A stretch of DNA of 64,000 nucleotides from Ostrinia nubilalis (Eukaryota; Arthropoda; Insecta; Lepidoptera; Crambidae). Below the pieces are notes generated by a model. The model was not told the origin of the DNA. It saw only the letters and a list, made by a program, of their open reading frames with translations, and searched no databases. Each line of letters begins with the position of its first letter. Within the stretch, counting starts at the first letter, position 1. The position numbers and the translations under genes are program-made. Positions 47,501-53,500 of the stretch are shown here, piece after piece. The stretch is taken from positions 9,178,501 to 9,242,500 of the forward strand of contig NC_087105.1 in assembly GCF_963855985.1 (NCBI RefSeq), in the 5' to 3' direction.

Positions 47501-50500
47501 GAAATACGTCACTCACAACGCGTAATCTGTTATCATAAATATGTGAGTAGCATGCATTTCCTAAAAGGTTACATAAAGGTTAAACGAAAAGTTACAATAA
47601 ACACAATCCTTATCCATTAGAGGGCCCTGAAGGGCTCTGGGTTTATCTATTATTGGCGAGATAGTTGCATAAGGGCTACTTTTACTGGTTCCTGATAAAG
47701 TGTCAGATAATTTATCTGACACATAAAATCAGGTTGCTGTTTACTTGTGACAGTATTTGCCAGATGACTGTATCCAATACCCGTGAAACAAAAATGTAGG
47801 TATGTTATATCTGACAAATTTCCAGTTCCTGATAAGTTATCAGGGACTTTATCAGTAAGTAGTGAAACAGGCCAAGGTTTAGACAAACAAATAGCAAACT
47901 TTGACTAGTTATAAATGCTGCTTTTGGCATTCCCGATTAGCGATTTACTTTAGTTTAAAACAGGGTTCGAAATGATAATTATCAAGATAATTATCATGAT
48001 AATTATCATGATAATTATCGTGATAAAAACAAAAAAAATGCGCTCGTGAAAATGAACTGTATTCGAAGTTTTCGAACGTGTATTTCCGCACTTACGAGTA
48101 CGTCTAGTGGTCGGTGTTAATCAAAAAACCTATCTTTTTAGCTCCAAAATTATCACTACTTATCTAGCGTCAAAATATTTATCTATTTTCCAAGTATTAT
48201 GCGACTAGCGATGGATAACTTAACAATAATCAGCAACTAAAAACATAAAGTAATATTTCTTTTAAAACAATTTGACAAAATGTATCTTATACTGTTGATA
48301 ATTATCCGATAATTATCACGAAGCGTAATTATCTTGATAATTTCGAACCCTGGTTTAACCATCCGTGTACGAGGTGACTAAAAGTTACGTCCCGTACCAG
48401 GTGGAGTATGACACACCCCAATATACAAAGTGATAAAATTTTCATTCAACATTTTTTTAGGTGGAATTTAATATTTAATATTGATTATTTACGTATGCTA
48501 ATTAGGTTTAAGAAATGCTCTCGAGCTGAAAATATGTATTATAACATTTTTATCATAAAAAAACAAAAGACACAATTTCCGTTGTTCTTATAATTTAGGA
48601 ATCAGTTTCCTATGTATAATTTTTAATTAGTGCCTTTAATTATGACTACCGTTTTTATTTAACAAAGTACAAGTATTTACTTATAATTTAAAAGTAAATT
48701 AAAAACTAGAAGGGTATAAATTTGTTTTGATCATCGGTTTTCAATTTACCACAATTCTGATGAAAGAAAATGAGTATGCTCAATGCATAAAATATGTTAT
48801 TCCATTTCAGTAGCCCATAAATTGTATCACCAAGTATAAATTGTAGCCCATAAGTGTATGTTCACATACATCTTCGGATCTCAGTACTAAACTTCCAGAT
48901 TCGCACTAAAAGTCATCTCATTTGACTAAAAGTGCTTGAAAATTTCAGATACCGTAAAAATCACGAAAAATAATATTTGTATTGAATTTTATTCAATTGA
49001 CAAAGCTAAAAATATATAAATTACACCAAAACTGTTAGATTTTTTTTAAAACTTTTTAACAACGTCCCGTACCAGGTGGGGTGTGTGACACCCACACGCA
49101 CTTTAAAGGCATGTAACTCAGTTGGTAGTCACCGCTGGACTGATTTTGCAACGCTGATCGAAACAGCAGTGTCATAATTCCAGCTACTGAGAATTTCAAA
49201 TTCAGCACTTGCAAATTTTTAAAATTGTGGCTATTTTTAATGGACTGGGGTGTGTCACACCCCACCTCGTACAGCGAGGGTTAAAACCACACTCGATGCA
49301 AGTTTTTTAATACATTTATCGATTCAATGTCTCTATCGATACATTGGAGCCATATCGATACTATTATCGAGTTGAGAGTTGAGAAAAATGGTTGTACACG
49401 TTTGCTTTGGCCCTAAAAGCCCTTAGATAACATAAATGGTCTACAAATTGCCCTTTAAGGGTAGAGTAAGAAGTTAATTCGGTATCTTTCTGTTATTATT
49501 GTGATTGATGATTTCATGATTTATGGCTTTTTTAGTCCATTGTGTGAATAAAAGGCTTTTTTCTTTTTATAAATAATATAAATAGACCTAAGTATTTAGT
49601 TCTGGGATTACTTTGGTATTGTAGAGCGTATAAAATCATATTTTTTTAAGGGATTTATAAACTGATCTTAAGTTTTATACCTAGAATAGTGACTATATGT
49701 TTCATCTCAAAAAAGTCTAGGTACACCATAACCACTATACTATAAGGCTGGGTTGCACTATCTTACTTTGACTGTAACAAACGTCAAAAATCTGTCAAAC
49801 TCCATACAAAATTCACCGGTAATCGTTAAAGTTACGGTCAAAATTTGGTGGTGCAACTCAGCCTAAGTCATTATAATGTTAACGGGAATTCTATAAACCT
49901 ATTCTTAGGTAAAACAATAAAATGAATAGGTAATGAACTAATGACGTCATTATTTTTTACCAGACTGCACCAGAAAGGTTAGGTTTTCGAGTGTTTTTCA
50001 AATACACAAAACAATCCAGCCAAGTCTTCCGGTTGACTCCTACAGAACTTCATACCCTGTTTATGTCGGACAAAACTTGTTGGTATAACTCAGTATGTAA
50101 TACAACGTTACCGTAAATTTGACAAGTTGACTACATTGTATTCACAATTAAGCGAGACCTTGCGTAGGGCACCTTAAGCGAAAGCTCAAACAAGGTCGGC
50201 TCTGTTTCCACAATAAACATACCGGGATCGAACTCGGGACCCCTCGGCAACATAACACAGAGTCATACGGTGGGCTCAGTTGTAGAGGGTTCACTTCTAG
50301 TTCTTGCATTGCAACTCACGAAGGCGAATGAGCTTTACTTGTGTGTGTGTACATGCACATAACGGTAGTGTAATGTCTATCATGAAAAACGATTAGTAGC
50401 GAGCCATCACACATGTAAAACTCACTCGCCTTTGTGAATTGCAACAACTATACAAGAAAAGTCAATTTACGAGTGGGTGTTATTTTTTTTGTAATTTTTA

Positions 50501-53500
50501 AAAGCAGTGGATTGGAAATTACAGCCTACTATGTAAAGTTTTATTAAAATCCGTTCAGCAGTTTTTGCGTAAGAGAACAACCATCCTTACAAAATTTCAC
50601 ATTATAATATTATTAGTAGAATAAAACATGTGAGAGAGTAGCAGTTATTAGGCAAGCGACTTTAGGGCGTTCAATGCACAAACCCTCTTTTCTCTGAAAA
50701 TAAAGCCTTGATCACACGTACCGAGAAAACGGGCGAGACAGTGCTCTCGGCCGAGTACTCGGTGCGTATGTTCATACAATCTACTACTACGAGAGCACTG
50801 TCTCGCCCGTTTACTCGGTACGTGTGATCAAGGCTTTACACATCTATCTTAAAACTTGAGTTAGATTTGATTTCCACTGTTTAAAAAAAGCAAGTTACAG
50901 TTGTTGCAATTCACGAAGGCGAGTGAGCTTTACATGTGTGGTGGCTCGCTACTGTTCGTTTTTCAAAAGTTTTGACAGACATTACAGTATCGTTAAATGC
51001 ATGTAAACGTACACACACACGAGTAAAGCTCAATCGCCTCGTGTCGTGAGTTGCAAGAACTATGTATAATCAATCTTAACCAATAACTTAAATGACTCTA
51101 CTGACTCCCCTCCCTTGTGTAAAGGGGGAGAATTAATGCAATTTTGCAGAGCTCCCTCACTGTAAACTGAAGATGAAAATTGTATTATGCTCCAGGATAT
51201 TTCACACCGCCTTTTGGAAAAGTAATTTTCAAAAGTCAAAAAAGTTTGCTTTATTTAAAGGCAAAATACGAAGCTCTATATTGTAAAGGTATTCTCACAC
51301 AGCTGCGTGCCAACGTGGTTGATGCGACTGGTTTTTATTTTTATTTATGTGAAGTTAATAGTTAAGTTAGGTACTTCATGAATATTCATTATACATGATA
51401 ACATGTTGTAGTTATGATACTGATTACCATTTTAACTATGTAGTTATCTTATGTCAGAAAACATGCGTTATTATTTGTGTGATAAATGACACGTTATAAC
51501 GTATGTTTTTTTGCAGTGACATTATACGAAAAGAATACAAGATTTTGTACTTTTATTGCAAAAGATCACTTAAGATATTTTGGGTTCATGCAGCCCTTAA
51601 TCGTCGAAATCTTAAAACAGATACGGATACTCGTATTGGACATAAAATTGTTTCGTATAGAAATTATTGGCCCAAAGGTTGTCTAGAATAGAAAGCCATA
51701 TAAACTAGTTCCTCTTGAATCACTCTATCTATTAAATAAAAAAACGCATCAAAATTCGTTGCGTACAGACAGACAGCGAAGCGACTTTGTTTTATAATAT
51801 GTAGTGATTGAGTGCCTATTTATTTTTCTGGTAGTATACGGTAAATTCAATATTATTTTTATCGATAACTACTTAAATAAATACAAAACTTAGCACTGAA
51901 GTCCTGCTAACTTAACAATGGCGCAAAAGCAAATATTGTTCTGCTTCTACACAATGCAACACTATTGTAAGGCTTTGAAGTTCCAACGAGGGTATTCAAA
52001 CAAAATTCAATGTGAAAAGTATAAATCGAATGGTTCTCAGAAGACTTCATTCAATAAGTTATCAATTTGGACCCATCCGGGACACTGGTTTGGTATCCTC
52101 TTTACTCGTACTTGTCAATCAGGATAAAAAAAGATTTTCTACGAAAAATAGCAGCATGCGTACTTACTAAGTAAACATACTCAGATCTTATCTAAATGGG
52201 TTTAGTGGGAGATATTATAGAATTAAAATAGGAAGTAAGTTTTAAACCACACAAAACTGACCACAAAAGTTCAATAAGGAATATCTATCTATCAGGACAA
52301 AGCCTTCTACTTCCATTATAGTCAATAATAGTGGACTTTTTTCAATTCACTTGTAGTTTATACAGAGCTTAAAAATAAATTGTAGCTACATTACAACAAT
52401 AGTCATTATCATCATCATCATCGCAGCCACAGGACGTTCACTGCTGAACATAGGCTTTCCATGTTGCCCGGTTGGTAGCGGCCTGCGTTCAGCGCCTTCC
52501 TGCTACCCTTATGATGTCGTCGGTCCTCCTTGTGGGTGGACGTCTCACGCTGCGTTTTCCGGTACGCGGCCTCCACTCCAGAACCTTGCTGTCCCATCGT
52601 CCGTCAGTTCTGCGTACTATGTGCCCTGCCCATTGCCACTTCAGCTTGCTAATCCGTCGGGCTATGTCAGCGACTTTAGTTTGTTTACGGATCTCCTCAT
52701 TTCTGATTCGATCTCGTACAGAAACACCCAGCATAGCCCTCTCCAACAACAATAGTAGTGATTTTTGCAACAAAAATGTAGAGTCTTTTGTACCATCGAA
52801 TATACGACTATACCCATAGGTTACATAGGTCTACATGTGGCAAGGTGGTGTATTTCATTCATAAGAAAGTTAATGCTCCCAAATATAACCGCCACATTGC
52901 CCCGGAATGTAAACTATCTTCGGATACTTCTTTGGCAGTGCATTACAAAGAACAAATACATTTTCCGCTAATGTGACTCGTTGAAACGCGTTCGTCTTTC
53001 AAACATTCAACGGGTTCAACGGGTGTAGTCAAGCACAAAAATATCTGGGATATTTTTTTTTCTATAATTAAGAAAAAAGCATCGTAGATCACCTATGTAA
53101 GCATGTAATTATCCTATAGGCGTTTGTCGGCATAAAGAGCAAAGGTAATTTCTATTTGACTTTTTACTAGTTACTTATTTATCAGCAATTTACTCAGATG
53201 CTGGGAAATATACAAAATTAAAGTAGGGTGTATTTTCCCACAGGGCAAATGAAAATTGTCACACCCGGGTACAGCATCAGAATTTATATTCAACTCCCTA
53301 GTAATTCGCGTTTACGGGGCACTCAAAATTAATTGAGCGTTACTTGCTCTTCGTCATTTACTCGCAAAACTCTCCATCATTATGTGTCTGAGTGTACGAC
53401 GAGGGCACGTCAAGCCAAACACTAGTTCCTTATGCAGTTGTATTAAGGTGCTATTTTTCAACAAAAATTTAAAGTCTAATGTGCTTTCGACAGTACATCA

